From Arcobacter cloacae (GTDB taxonomy: Bacteria > Campylobacterota > Campylobacteria > Campylobacterales > Arcobacteraceae), in contig NZ_CP053834.1 of assembly GCF_013201935.1 (NCBI RefSeq), positions 124,001-188,000 on the forward strand: a DNA stretch of 64,000 nucleotides, read 5' to 3'. Shown here piece after piece: positions 55,394 to 64,000 of this stretch. The notes under the pieces are model-generated. The model did not search any database. It worked only from the letters and a program-made list of their open reading frames with translations, and was not told the DNA's origin. The first letter of the stretch is position 1. The number at the start of each line of letters is the position of its first letter. Both the position numbers and the translations under genes were made by a program.

Positions 55394-55753
55394 TTATGCT
55401 CCTACTTTTCCTGTTAAAGATGGGGTTGTAAAAGTAATAAATGATTTATGTCCAACACCATTTTCTTTTAAACTTTTTGAGAAATCAGGAACTACTACTT
55501 TTCCATCTATTTCCCAAATAACTTCTATTTTATCAAAATCCAAAAATTCAAAATCTGGTTCAATTTTGTATGTTAATGGAATAATATCTGATAATATAGC
55601 CCCAAAAGGCATTTCAGGAGGTAATGGAAATGCTCTAGGAGAACAAACAACTCTATGTCCATACCAATAAATAAATACTAATTGATTTCCATGAAATTTA
55701 TCTAAACTATCTTTCATTATGATTGGATATTCTCCAATTGATTGAGTTGCCAT
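55394..55753 (-). CDS. dmpO: Phenol hydroxylase small (gamma) subunit
   Basis: 119 aa. IGEYPIIMKDSLDKFHGNQLVF-like start and the PRAFPLPPEMPFGAI stretch are typical of DmpO/PhO. Structural subunit of the (alpha-beta-gamma)2 oxygenase. Lies between dmpN and dmpP. Confidence 0.9.
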   Translation of the reverse strand: MATQSIGEYPIIMKDSLDKFHGNQLVFIYWYGHRVVCSPRAFPLPPEMPFGAILSDIIPLTYKIEPDFEFLDFDKIEVIWEIDGKVVVPDFSKSLKENGVGHKSFITFTTPSLTGKVGA

Positions 55754-55764
55754 TTTTGCTCCTT

Positions 55765-57279
55765 TTATTTATTTTTTAATTTATTCCACATAGCTTCATC
55801 AGGTGAACCTACATAATCCATATTATCGACACCATGCTCTATTTTGTACCATTTTAAAACTTCTGGTATAGTTGCTCCTCCGCAATTTCCTTGAAATATT
55901 TGATGTGGAGGTAACCAAGCTTGAATATACTTTTCAGGTTGTGCATCAAATATCTCTTTACAACCATCAGAACAAGTATGGAAAATCTCTCCATTAAACT
56001 CAGAAGTTTTATGTGTATAAACGTGAGGATTTCCTCCTTCAATATCTGTAAATCCTAATGGAATTTGACAAGTTTGGCAAACTAATGGTAAAACTTCTGA
56101 ATAGAATCTTTCACCTTTTTTCTCTAATTCTATATATCTTTCAAACATTGGTCTATAATATTTGTCAAAAGTATCTGGATATTTTTCACTTAACCAGTTC
56201 ATTTTGTTCTCATCTGGCATCCATGTATGGAAAGCCGCTGCATTTGTATGGTTATAAAAAATATTCCATACTTGATGAGATAAATGCCCCTTTTCTGCAA
56301 CAATAGTATTAATTAATTTTTCTGGAACTTTAATTCCATATTTTTCTAAATCTTTATAAAGTGCCATACAGTTTTGTTCGATATATAATTCAACTGCTTC
56401 ACCCCAAGAAGTTGGAGAGTTAGGTAGCATATAATCCATCATCATAGCCACAAGACCTAACATTCTATAACCTCTCCATAGCCATTTATCCATCCATTTT
56501 TGAACAATTGCAACATTTCCTGCATCTTGTTCTAACATAAATTTAATAGCTGATAATCCTAAAGTCATATGTCTTGATTCATCACTTTGAGCTGAAAATC
56601 CAAATGTAACAGTCGCCATATCACCATTATATGCAGCTCCACTCATGAATGGTACAAATAACAGACTTGTTAATACAAACTCAAAAGAGAATGAAATAGC
56701 TGTCAAATACTCAAAAGGTCCTGCTGTACTCGCATCATCTCCAAATGATTTTGGAACTGATAAATACCAAACCCTATCATGCATAGTACTAAAATCATGA
56801 AAACCATCAAAATATTTATTATAATGACTCATAGTATGAACTTGAGTTTGAAAATGTCTTAACTCATCAATAGCTTGCATTTGACAAGCAATTGAAGCAC
56901 CCTCACCTTTAAAAGCCCTTGCAGCGTGAGAAAAACCTTGAACAACTTTATATTCAAGTGGAGTTACCCCTGTCAAAAATAGTTTTAATGCATTTACATA
57001 TCTTGCATCAGATATATTTTTTTGCGCATTATTTTGAGCAAATGCGTCAATAATAGAATAAAGTTTTTTATCCTTTTCAGCTTGTAATTTCCAGTAAGAA
57101 TCCATAGTCATTCTAAATGGATCTTCCCAAGCTTCCCAATCATGAATTTTTAGACCTTCCATTTCTAAAAATGGGAAAACATCTTCTTCTTTTTGGTAAG
57201 TTGGATCCCAACCAAGTCTTGTCATATATTTATATGCATCTTTTTTATTTAATCTTTTTTTTCTAGGCTCTACACTCAT
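55765..57279 (-). CDS. dmpN: Phenol hydroxylase large (alpha) subunit
   Basis: 504 aa bacterial multicomponent monooxygenase. Diiron ligands can be placed: E109, E139 and H142 (DELRH), E200, E234 and H237 (DESRH). C-terminal domain has CQTCQIPL and CSDGCKE cysteines, a YHS-like zinc site usual for DmpN. It hydroxylates phenol to catechol with O2. Confidence 0.96.
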   Translation of the reverse strand: MSVEPRKKRLNKKDAYKYMTRLGWDPTYQKEEDVFPFLEMEGLKIHDWEAWEDPFRMTMDSYWKLQAEKDKKLYSIIDAFAQNNAQKNISDARYVNALKLFLTGVTPLEYKVVQGFSHAARAFKGEGASIACQMQAIDELRHFQTQVHTMSHYNKYFDGFHDFSTMHDRVWYLSVPKSFGDDASTAGPFEYLTAISFSFEFVLTSLLFVPFMSGAAYNGDMATVTFGFSAQSDESRHMTLGLSAIKFMLEQDAGNVAIVQKWMDKWLWRGYRMLGLVAMMMDYMLPNSPTSWGEAVELYIEQNCMALYKDLEKYGIKVPEKLINTIVAEKGHLSHQVWNIFYNHTNAAAFHTWMPDENKMNWLSEKYPDTFDKYYRPMFERYIELEKKGERFYSEVLPLVCQTCQIPLGFTDIEGGNPHVYTHKTSEFNGEIFHTCSDGCKEIFDAQPEKYIQAWLPPHQIFQGNCGGATIPEVLKWYKIEHGVDNMDYVGSPDEAMWNKLKNK

Positions 57280-57310
57280 AATATTTTCCTTTATCTAAGT
57301 AAATTATTTA

Positions 57311-57586
57311 TTAATTATTCCAATACACAACAAACTCATCATCTGTTTCATCGACTTGACCACCCAAAGAAATAAGTACTAATTGTAACTCTTCAGGATC
57401 CCAATCTCTACCTAATTTTTCACTTACAGTTGATGCTTTCACAGTAATTCTTTCAGCCCGTTCAATTTGAATCATTGCTGGTTTATTAGTAATTACTACA
57501 CCTTCATTATCTTCTTTTATTGCTTCTGCAATAGATCTTCCATCTTCTGTTGCTTGAAGACATAATAATGCTATACTTGCTGACAT
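57311..57586 (-). CDS. dmpM: Phenol hydroxylase effector (coupling) protein
   Basis: 91 aa, cofactor-free MmoB/DmpM family: SIALLCLQATEDGRSIAEAIKE, IQIERAERITVK, LVISL-like ending before DEFVVYW. It binds the hydroxylase and raises turnover. Located between dmpL and dmpN as in Pseudomonas. Confidence 0.93.
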   Translation of the reverse strand: MSASIALLCLQATEDGRSIAEAIKEDNEGVVITNKPAMIQIERAERITVKASTVSEKLGRDWDPEELQLVLISLGGQVDETDDEFVVYWNN

Positions 57587-57605
57587 ATATTCACCTTTTT
57601 TTAAT

Positions 57606-58598
57606 TTATAAACTTATTCCACATTTATCTAATCTTTGTACTAAATCAAACTTTGCAATTGATATCAATTCTTTTGGATTATTCGAAAAAGATACTAAAG
57701 GTTCCATTGCTTTTTCCATTATTTCTATATCCTCTTTAATCCAAGAAGTTAATAACTCTTTATTTTCATTTGATTCATTTGCCATAACTTTTACAACACT
57801 ATCAATCCATTTAATAGTTTCTTCAAACCAAGAAACAATAAATTCAGTCAACATTGAAATAGTCATTTCCTCATTTTTTGCCATCTCTTTTGAAAATTCA
57901 TTTATCATCAATGGTATAACAAATCCATCAAATACAAGGTTTTGCTTTATGAATAATCTAATAGGATCTCTTTGTACAAATGAATCCTCCACAGCTTTTC
58001 TTAATCCTTGCCAATTAGGACAGTTTAACCAAGCATCTTTTCCAGCATCTAATTTTGAAACATCATTATCACAAAGTAATAAAATTATTTTTGTAATATG
58101 TTGAGCCATTCCTAATCTGTCTTCTGCTTGAAAAAGTGAAGCAGATGACATTGCTGTTCCATAAACTCTATCTACAATACAAAGATTGTTCATATTAGCA
58201 CCATACTCATAATGTCTTAAAGGTGTTAAAAAATCAAAAGCTTTTTTTAAATTATCTTTTTTAATAAAATTAACTAAACCTCTTTTTTCTATAAATTCGA
58301 AACTTTGCTCATTTGCTGCATTTTGAGAAGCTCTTGTTGAAACATATGACATATAATGAAATTTTCTAGGATCCAACAAATCATACCAATCATTCATTTT
58401 GATTTTTGTTCTATTTTTATCATAGATTTCAAATTCTGGTTCCCATTGAGGTCTGTAATGAAAATTTTCTGTTGGTTGTGCATCATACATAGCTTCTTCA
58501 TATCTTGAAGCAGGTCTATCTTCACCTAATCTTTTTGCAACATGCCCAAACGTATGTCTTTTTGGTTCAATTTCAATACTTGCGATATTTAATTCCAT
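57606..58598 (-). CDS. dmpL: Phenol hydroxylase beta subunit
   Basis: 330 aa. Ferritin-like helical subunit without the metal ligands of DmpN; EPKRHTFGHVAKRLGEDRPASRYEEA at the start is characteristic. Partners DmpN and DmpO. Confidence 0.94.
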   Translation of the reverse strand: MELNIASIEIEPKRHTFGHVAKRLGEDRPASRYEEAMYDAQPTENFHYRPQWEPEFEIYDKNRTKIKMNDWYDLLDPRKFHYMSYVSTRASQNAANEQSFEFIEKRGLVNFIKKDNLKKAFDFLTPLRHYEYGANMNNLCIVDRVYGTAMSSASLFQAEDRLGMAQHITKIILLLCDNDVSKLDAGKDAWLNCPNWQGLRKAVEDSFVQRDPIRLFIKQNLVFDGFVIPLMINEFSKEMAKNEEMTISMLTEFIVSWFEETIKWIDSVVKVMANESNENKELLTSWIKEDIEIMEKAMEPLVSFSNNPKELISIAKFDLVQRLDKCGISL

Positions 58599-58613
58599 AT
58601 TTCTTCCTTAAAT

Positions 58614-58847
58614 TTAATTTAATCCATATTTCCAATTTTTATTATCAATCAATAGTTCATTTTCTTGCTCTTTAGTAAAAAATGAAACTCTATTGTTTTG
58701 ACAAAACTCAATAAAAGCTCTGTATGGTAAAAGTAACTCAACATTCATAACTGCTTCACCTACTGCAAAATTAAACTCTACAAATCCACTCTCTTTTATG
58801 TTAATAATTTGTACAAATTTTTTTTCATTTGGCATAAGTTCATACAT
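58614..58847 (-). CDS. dmpK: Phenol hydroxylase assembly protein
   Basis: 77 aa, DmpK/PhK family (FVQIINIKESGFVEFNFAVG, LLPYRAFIEFCQNN). In Pseudomonas it helps insert iron into the hydroxylase. First gene of the operon; AGGAGG precedes ATG 58847, with a ~40-nt leader from the predicted start. Confidence 0.9.
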   Translation of the reverse strand: MYELMPNEKKFVQIINIKESGFVEFNFAVGEAVMNVELLLPYRAFIEFCQNNRVSFFTKEQENELLIDNKNWKYGLN

Positions 58848-58892
58848 AAAACCTCCTAATTAAATTACTCATTCAATCTTTAGAACAAGAGA

Positions 58893-58924
58893 ATACTATG
58901 TAAATAAAATCGCAAATTATTCGC
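58893..58924 (-). promoter_or_regulatory. Phenol-type box and promoter of dmpKLMNOP
   Basis: On the minus strand GCGAAT (58924-58919), 5 nt, GCGATT (58913-58908), exactly 9 nt, TAGTAT (58898-58893). No -35 box. It lies in the 136-bp space shared with the divergent sensor kinase gene. Confidence 0.75.
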
Positions 58925-58983
58925 AAAAAATCATAAAAAAAACAAAATTTGATAAAATACTTCAAAATATAAAAGGATGCTAT

Positions 58984-60282
58984 ATGAGTTCGATGAAAAA
59001 GCACTTTTTCAATAATAAAAATATACCTGCAAAATTTTCCATTTTTTATTTAATAGCTGGAATCATCGGTATAATTTTTCTTGATAAATTTTTGAATATC
59101 TATTTTACTTATGGACAAACAAGCGAAAATTCAGGCTCAACATTGAATTTTTTATTTATTTTTTTGATATTTAGTGTTTTAATTTTATTTTTTATACTAA
59201 ATCATATGCAAAAAGTTATTTCAAAAATAGATAAATCTTATAAAGAATTAAAAGATAAAGATAAAGAGAGACTTATTCCTTATGAATTTGCTTTAAACAA
59301 CTCTGTTGATGGCATTTATTGGTTCACTATTGAGGCAAAAATTGTTTATTTGAATGATGCCGCTTGTAAAATGTTAGGCTATGAAAAAGATGAATTACTT
59401 GGCAAATATCTTGAAGTGATGGATACAACATTTAATAGACAAACTGCCATTGAAGTTATGCATAAAATAAAAAATACTCCTAACTGGATACTTGAAACTA
59501 CTCAAAGAAAGAAAAATGGCGAAACTTTCCCTGTTGAAGTTTCAGGACATAGTTTTTTTTATGGTGGGCAAGAGTATATTTGTGCTTTTGGTAGAGATAT
59601 AACTCAAAGATATGAAATAAATAAAAAAATAAAAAATATAAATTTAGAACTTCAAAAATCACTAGATGAAAAAGAAATTTTATTAAAAGAGATACATCAT
59701 AGAGTTAAAAATAATATGGAAATTATCTCTTCTTTACTTGCTATGCAACTTAGACGTGCTGAAGATGATGAAGTAAAATATATTTTAAAACAGAGTAAAA
59801 GTAGAATAAATACAATGGCTTTAGTTCATGAATTTTTATATTTAGGAGAAAATCTAGCATATATAAATTTACAAGATTACATAAAAAGATTAGTTCAAGA
59901 CATAAAAGAGTTATATATTTCTCAAAATACTGATTTAAAAGTTGATTTACATATAGATAAACTAATTTTTTCAACAAATAGGTGTATTCAAATTGGTATG
60001 GTTTTACATGAACTTTGTGTGAATGCTTTAAAGTATGCTTTTAAAGAGGATAGGGATAATCTATTATGTATTCATATAAAAAAAAGACTAGATAAAATTC
60101 ATGTAAAAATTAGAGACAATGGGGAAGGTTTAAAAGATATAAATTGTTTATATAAAAGTGAATCTATAGGAATGCAACTAATTCACTCAATAGTAGAAGA
60201 TCAATTAGATGCAACAATTGAATTTAAGAATAACAATGGTTTAGAATGCAATATTATATTTTCAAAAGATGAGGAAGAGTAA
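58984..60282 (+). CDS. PAS-containing membrane histidine kinase (HisKA_2), phenol cluster
   Basis: 432 aa. Two helices (~18-40 and ~52-75) with only a short external loop, a PAS domain (~98-205; LNNSVDGIYWFTIEAKIVYLN-type start, YEKDELLG), then LLKEIHHRVKNNMEIISSLL with the phosphoryl histidine and an ATPase domain (VLHELCVNALKYAF, DNGEGLKD). The ligand is likely sensed by the PAS or in the membrane, since no periplasmic domain exists. Overlaps the regulator gene by 1 nt; probable sensor for phenols. Confidence 0.9.
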   Translation: MSSMKKHFFNNKNIPAKFSIFYLIAGIIGIIFLDKFLNIYFTYGQTSENSGSTLNFLFIFLIFSVLILFFILNHMQKVISKIDKSYKELKDKDKERLIPYEFALNNSVDGIYWFTIEAKIVYLNDAACKMLGYEKDELLGKYLEVMDTTFNRQTAIEVMHKIKNTPNWILETTQRKKNGETFPVEVSGHSFFYGGQEYICAFGRDITQRYEINKKIKNINLELQKSLDEKEILLKEIHHRVKNNMEIISSLLAMQLRRAEDDEVKYILKQSKSRINTMALVHEFLYLGENLAYINLQDYIKRLVQDIKELYISQNTDLKVDLHIDKLIFSTNRCIQIGMVLHELCVNALKYAFKEDRDNLLCIHIKKRLDKIHVKIRDNGEGLKDINCLYKSESIGMQLIHSIVEDQLDATIEFKNNNGLECNIIFSKDEEE

Positions 60283-61040
60283 TGGCTAAAATCAAAATTT
60301 TAATAGTAGAAGATGAATCAATAATTGCTCTTAATTTAAAAGAGACTTTAATTGACTTAGGATATGAACCTTGTGGAGTAGCTCCTAATAAATGTAAAAC
60401 AATGAAGATATTAGAAAATGGAGTAGTTCCTGATTTAATTTTAATGGATATTTATCTAAAAGGTCCTACAACAGGAATTGAACTTGCTAAAGAACTTAAA
60501 ATATCTATGCCTCAAATCCCCGTGGTTTTTTTAACAGCAAACTCTGAAATTGCAACGATAAAAAAAGCTTCAGAGACTTTTGCTTATGGTTATATTTTGA
60601 AACCTTACAAGAAATCAAATCTTCATGCTGCAATAGAAATTGCCCTTAGTAAAGCAAAAGAAGATAATGAAAAAAATCTAAAATTAAATGCTATTGAAAA
60701 TGTAAACAAAACTCTAATTCATCAATTAGAATTAAACAATGAACAAAAATCAAGAACCATTCAATTAAAGTATGGTTATTTATATGACAAAGAGAAAGAG
60801 ATTTTATATTATGGAGATGAACCTGTAAAACTTACAACAAAAGAGCTAAAAATTATAAAATATCTTTGTGAAAGTCCAGGACATAATGTATCTCAAGAAC
60901 AACTAGAATATGCAATTTGGCAAGATGAACCAGCTGGTTATGCTGCATTTAGATCAGTTTTATTTAGACTTAGAAATAAAGTTCATAAAGATTTAATAAG
61001 TAATCAAAATAATACAGGTTATAAAATAGAACTTTTTTAA
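60282..61040 (+). CDS. Response regulator, REC + winged helix, probable activator of the phenol regulon
   Basis: 252 aa. Receiver: IVEDES pocket, phosphoacceptor D56 in LILMDIYLKG, FLTAN, ILKPY. Winged helix from ~150: EPVKLTTKELKIIKYLCESP, LEYAIWQDEPAGYAAFRSVL, NNTGYKIELF. PhoB-type domains bind tandem repeats with 11-bp period, which is exactly what the nearby dmpK, dmpQ, SDR, pheA and porin promoters show. Partner kinase is encoded just upstream. Confidence 0.9.
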   Translation: MAKIKILIVEDESIIALNLKETLIDLGYEPCGVAPNKCKTMKILENGVVPDLILMDIYLKGPTTGIELAKELKISMPQIPVVFLTANSEIATIKKASETFAYGYILKPYKKSNLHAAIEIALSKAKEDNEKNLKLNAIENVNKTLIHQLELNNEQKSRTIQLKYGYLYDKEKEILYYGDEPVKLTTKELKIIKYLCESPGHNVSQEQLEYAIWQDEPAGYAAFRSVLFRLRNKVHKDLISNQNNTGYKIELF

Positions 61041-61055
61041 TTTATAACTATTATC

Positions 61056-61087
61056 GCGATTAATTTACGATTAATTTCTTCTAAAAT
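61056..61087 (+). promoter_or_regulatory. Phenol-type box and promoter of the SDR gene
   Basis: GCGATT (61056-61061), 5 nt, ACGATT (61067-61072), exactly 9 nt, TAAAAT (61082-61087). Start predicted near 61094, 16 nt before ATG; AGAAGGA ribosome site follows. Confidence 0.7.
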
Positions 61088-61109
61088 AAAAAAAATTAGA
61101 AGGATTTTT

Positions 61110-61904
61110 ATGGATTTAAAAATTGCAAATAAAATAGCATTAATTACAGGTTCAACTCAAGGTATTGGTTTTGCAACAGCCAAAAAACTTTGTGAAGAAG
61201 GTGTTAATGTAATAATCAATGGAAGAAATGAACACAAAGTTAATAGTGCTGTTATGAAACTAAAAGCCCAATTTAACAATGTAAAAATAATAGGTATAAC
61301 AGCTGATTTAAAAGATAACGAGGGTTGTAATAAATTAATTTCTCAAATTGGACATATTGATATTTTAATAAATAATTTAGGAATTTTTGAACCTAAAGAG
61401 TTTAAAGATATCACCGAAGAAGAATGGCTTCATATGTTCAATGTAAATGTAATGAGTGGAGTAAGACTTGCTCAACACTACTTATCAAGAATGATTGAAC
61501 AAAACTGGGGAAGAATAATCTTTATTTCTAGTGAATCTGCTATCCAAATACCAAAAGAGATGATTCATTATGGCATGACAAAAACTGCTCAAATCTCTGT
61601 TTCAAGAGGAATTGCTGAACTAACACGTGGAACAAACGTAACTTCAAATGCAATTATTGTGGGTCCTAGTAAATCTGAAGGTGTAGTTCAATTTATGGAA
61701 GATTTTGCTAAACAAAATAATCAAAGTTTTAAAGAGATTGAAAAAGAGTTTTTTAAAAATATCCGCCCTAGTTCTTTAATTCAAAGATTTGCAGAAGTTG
61801 AAGAAGATGCAAATATGATTGTCTATACAGCAAGTAGCTTATCTAGTGCAACTAATGGCGCAATTTTAAGGGTAGATGGTGGAGTCGTTCAATCTGCATT
61901 TTAG
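61110..61904 (+). CDS. Short-chain dehydrogenase/reductase
   Basis: 264 aa classical SDR. Cofactor motif TGSTQGIGFA (14-23), NNLG (~95), catalytic S in FISSESA, and YGMTK with Y and K; C-terminal ILRVDGGVVQSAF. NAD(P)-dependent; substrate unknown. Its promoter shares the phenol-type box, so it probably acts on an aromatic or alicyclic alcohol or on a pathway by-product. Confidence 0.9.
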   Translation: MDLKIANKIALITGSTQGIGFATAKKLCEEGVNVIINGRNEHKVNSAVMKLKAQFNNVKIIGITADLKDNEGCNKLISQIGHIDILINNLGIFEPKEFKDITEEEWLHMFNVNVMSGVRLAQHYLSRMIEQNWGRIIFISSESAIQIPKEMIHYGMTKTAQISVSRGIAELTRGTNVTSNAIIVGPSKSEGVVQFMEDFAKQNNQSFKEIEKEFFKNIRPSSLIQRFAEVEEDANMIVYTASSLSSATNGAILRVDGGVVQSAF

Positions 61905-61980
61905 ATATTTATCTTATTAATTTTATATATGATATCTATTTTATACCTAATCAAATAAAAATAAAGGAAACTAACTAAAA

Positions 61981-63048
61981 ATGAAAAACTATAATATATC
62001 AATAATCAAAGGTGATGGGATAGGTCCAGAAATCGTAGATGAAGCAATAAAAGTATTAAATGCTGTTGCAAAAAAATGTGATTTTTCTTTAAATTATAAA
62101 GAATACCTAATGGGTGGTATTGCTATTGATACTACTGGTGTTCCACTTCCTGCTGAAACAGTTGTTGGTGTTTTAAACTCTGATGCTTGTTTGTTTGGTG
62201 CTATTGGTGGAGAAAAATGGGATACACTACCAAGAGAATTAAGACCTGAAACAGGATTACTAAAATTTAGAGAAGAGATGGGTGTATATGCAAATTTAAG
62301 ACCTGCAATTATCTATGATGAATTAGTTAATGCCTCTACTTTAAAACCTGAAGTAATTAAAGGTGTTGATATTATGATTGTAAGAGAGTTAATTGGTGGA
62401 ATTTACTTTGGAAAACCAAGAGAGAATGATGGATTTAAAGCATTTAATACAATGGTTTATACAAAACCAGAAATTGTAAGAATTGGTAAAACAGCATTTG
62501 AACTTGCAAGAAAAAGAGATAAAAGAGTTTGCTCTGTTGATAAAGCAAATGTTTTAGAAGTATCTCAACTTTGGAGAGATACAATGAATGAATTAAGTAA
62601 AAATTACCCAGATGTTGAATTAAGTCATATGTATGTAGATAACGCAGCAATGCAACTTGTAAGAAACCCAAAACAATTTGATGTAATTGTAACAGGAAAT
62701 ATTTTTGGAGATATTTTATCTGATACAGCTTCTATGGTTGTTGGTTCAATTGGATTACTTCCAAGTGCATCAACAGGAGATAAAACAGCTATTTATGAAC
62801 CAATACATGGAAGTGCACCAGATATAGCAGGAATGGGGATAGCAAATCCACTAGCAACAATAGTAAGCGCAGCAATGATGCTAAGATATTCTTTAAATGA
62901 AGATAAAGCAGCAGATATGATAGAAGAAGCAATAAAAACAGTATTAAAAGATGGATATAGAACAAAAGATTTAGCAGCATTTGATGCAAAAGAAGTTTTG
63001 AATACAACTGCTATGGGTAATATCATCGTAAAATATATTGAAAAATAA
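61981..63048 (+). CDS. leuB: 3-isopropylmalate dehydrogenase
   Basis: 355 aa. [14 protein letters not shown] start, [50 protein letters not shown] and [14 protein letters not shown] are the family marks. Oxidative decarboxylation step of leucine synthesis. AAAGGA precedes the ATG; no phenol-type box, so it looks independent of the phenol genes. Confidence 0.95.
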   Translation: MKNYNISIIKGDGIGPEIVDEAIKVLNAVAKKCDFSLNYKEYLMGGIAIDTTGVPLPAETVVGVLNSDACLFGAIGGEKWDTLPRELRPETGLLKFREEMGVYANLRPAIIYDELVNASTLKPEVIKGVDIMIVRELIGGIYFGKPRENDGFKAFNTMVYTKPEIVRIGKTAFELARKRDKRVCSVDKANVLEVSQLWRDTMNELSKNYPDVELSHMYVDNAAMQLVRNPKQFDVIVTGNIFGDILSDTASMVVGSIGLLPSASTGDKTAIYEPIHGSAPDIAGMGIANPLATIVSAAMMLRYSLNEDKAADMIEEAIKTVLKDGYRTKDLAAFDAKEVLNTTAMGNIIVKYIEK

Positions 63049-63099
63049 GGAACTGTTAGAAATTCCATATCCATCTGATATATGAATTACTTGTTGATA

Positions 63100-63163
63100 A
63101 ATACGCAGATAGTATACATAATTTAAAACATTTTATGTAATAATACGCAAATAATAGCATATA
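63100..63163. repeat. Direct repeats AATACGCARATA upstream of the second hipA
   Basis: AATACGCAGATAGTA (from 63100) and AATACGCAAATAATA (from 63142) are 42 bp apart, about four helical turns, and enclose an inverted pair TACATAA/TTATGTA (63115-63121, 63133-63139). They sit in the hipA promoter and may be operators. Confidence 0.5.
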
Positions 63164-63173
63164 TGGAGTAACA

Positions 63174-64000
63174 ATGGTAATTGTAAAAGCATGGAATAAA
63201 GAAATAGGACAACTAGTTGATAATAAAAAAGGTTCTATTTTATTCAAATATTCAGATGAGAACCTTTTAGAATTTTCTCCTATTAAAATGCGAATAGGAA
63301 ATAGAAGTGTACAAAATTTCAGTCATATTAAATACCAATATGGATTACCTGGTCTTATAAGTGATAATTTACCAGGTAGATATGGTATGGAATATATGGA
63401 TAGATTTTTATTTGAACATTTAAAAAGAAAGCCAACTATACTTGAAAGACTAAAATTTTTAGGAACTCACACTATTGGTGCCTTAGAGTTTCATCCATCA
63501 GAATATGACACAGATGAGTATAAAGAAATTCTAAGTATTTCTAATTTATATAAAGAATCAAAAAATTTATTAGATAAAGAGAATAAAGAACTTAACAATG
63601 CCCAAGCAGCTTTAAAAACATTAATTGCCATTTCAAATTCTGCAGGTGGAGGAGCTAGAGCAAAAGCAACTGTTGGGTTTAATAAAAAAGATAATACTAT
63701 TAGTCTATTGCGAAAACAAGATGAATTAAAAGATGGATATCTACCTGTAATAATAAAATATGATGATAAAGATATCTCTATGTATCCTATGTTAGATAGT
63801 AAATATAAAGATGCCTCTATACCAACTAAATTAGAATATGTATACTATTTATTTGCTAAACAATTAGATATAACAATGAGTGAGTGTCAACTGTTAGTTT
63901 GTGAAGGACATATTCACTTTTTAACTTATAGATTTGATAGAATAAAAAATCAAAGATTTCATATGCACTCATTTGCTGGTTTAATGCATATTGATCCAGC
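63174..64000 (+). CDS. HipA-family kinase toxin, single chain (3' end outside window)
   Basis: About 275 residues visible. ATG 63174 with GGAG 5 nt upstream. Here the N-terminal subdomain is fused: VKAWNKEIGQLVDNKKGSIL, LPGLISDNLPGRYG, RLKFLGTHTIGALEF, then SAGGGARAKATV (P-loop-like), YLPVIIKYDD (ATP lysine) and LTYRFDRIKN. No hipB precedes it; one may follow beyond the edge. It differs clearly from the split HipS/HipT at 52 kb. Confidence 0.88.
   Translation, partial: MVIVKAWNKEIGQLVDNKKGSILFKYSDENLLEFSPIKMRIGNRSVQNFSHIKYQYGLPGLISDNLPGRYGMEYMDRFLFEHLKRKPTILERLKFLGTHTIGALEFHPSEYDTDEYKEILSISNLYKESKNLLDKENKELNNAQAALKTLIAISNSAGGGARAKATVGFNKKDNTISLLRKQDELKDGYLPVIIKYDDKDISMYPMLDSKYKDASIPTKLEYVYYLFAKQLDITMSECQLLVCEGHIHFLTYRFDRIKNQRFHMHSFAGLMHIDP

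Noticed and set aside
55155-55670. 171-aa plus-strand ORF across dmpP/dmpO
   Set aside because: Antisense to two certain genes of the phenol hydroxylase operon; composition is a mirror of them.
57550-58104. 184-aa plus-strand ORF opposite dmpL
   Set aside because: Antisense to dmpL, no ribosome site, no family pattern.
61981-63048. leuB as a member of the phenol regulon
   Set aside because: The 76-bp gap before it has no RCGAWT tandem box; its position after the SDR gene alone is not enough.
1-64000. CRISPR arrays, tRNA or rRNA genes, complete insertion sequences, origin
   Set aside because: No repeat-spacer series, no tRNA T-loop or rRNA-like GC-rich stretches, no intact transposase with terminal repeats, and no DnaA-box cluster were seen.

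Overview
The window is strongly AT-rich, densely coding DNA that looks like a chromosome segment of an Arcobacter-group member of the Campylobacterota. That placement is inferred from codon use, kinases with an HQWRQPL H-box, an OprD-like porin, and many TonB receptors and c-di-GMP proteins; no rRNA or tRNA is present to confirm it.

Positions 1-31 kb are mainly iron and siderophore uptake. There are four TonB-dependent receptors, one cut by the left edge. Three of them head the same cassette: receptor, ~100-aa membrane protein, PepSY-TM protein (a likely periplasmic ferrisiderophore reductase), and a small exported protein with a C-terminal anchor. Each cassette has a different regulatory neighbour: an AraC-type regulator (10.3-11.3 kb), a transposase-derived HTH protein (16.2 kb), and a response regulator/kinase pair (30.5-33.0 kb). 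Fur-like boxes lie at their promoters and upstream of fumC. An RND efflux operon (16.2-21.7 kb) is followed by its own two-component system.

Positions 33-41 kb hold a protein joining a sigma-54 (RpoN)-type DNA-binding domain to a GIY-YIG nuclease domain, a chemoreceptor and a GGDEF-EAL protein in one operon, a MazF toxin remnant, a chorismate mutase/prephenate dehydratase gene and an OprD-like porin gene.

Positions 41-61 kb form a complete phenol-to-central-metabolism cluster: multicomponent phenol hydroxylase (dmpKLMNOP) and a meta-cleavage operon (dmpQ, dmpB, a GlcG-like gene, dmpC, dmpE, dmpF, dmpG, dmpH, dmpI, dmpD), with added genes for a luciferase-like oxidoreductase, a ketopantoate-reductase-like protein and an AEC transporter. 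A HipBST-type toxin-antitoxin locus and a TSUP transporter gene lie between the two operons. A PAS histidine kinase and PhoB-type response regulator are divergent from dmpK.

The most notable result is a promoter grammar read directly from the sequence. Five promoters (dmpK, dmpQ, an SDR gene, pheA, porin) carry two RCGAWT half-sites exactly 11 bp apart, then exactly 9 bp to a -10 box. This is the geometry expected for a PhoB-family activator and defines a likely phenol regulon. The same geometry with different half-sites occurs at the third TonB cassette (GTGATT, beside its own response regulator) and at the RND operon (GCCATT). The window ends with SDR and leuB genes and the start of a second HipA-family kinase.
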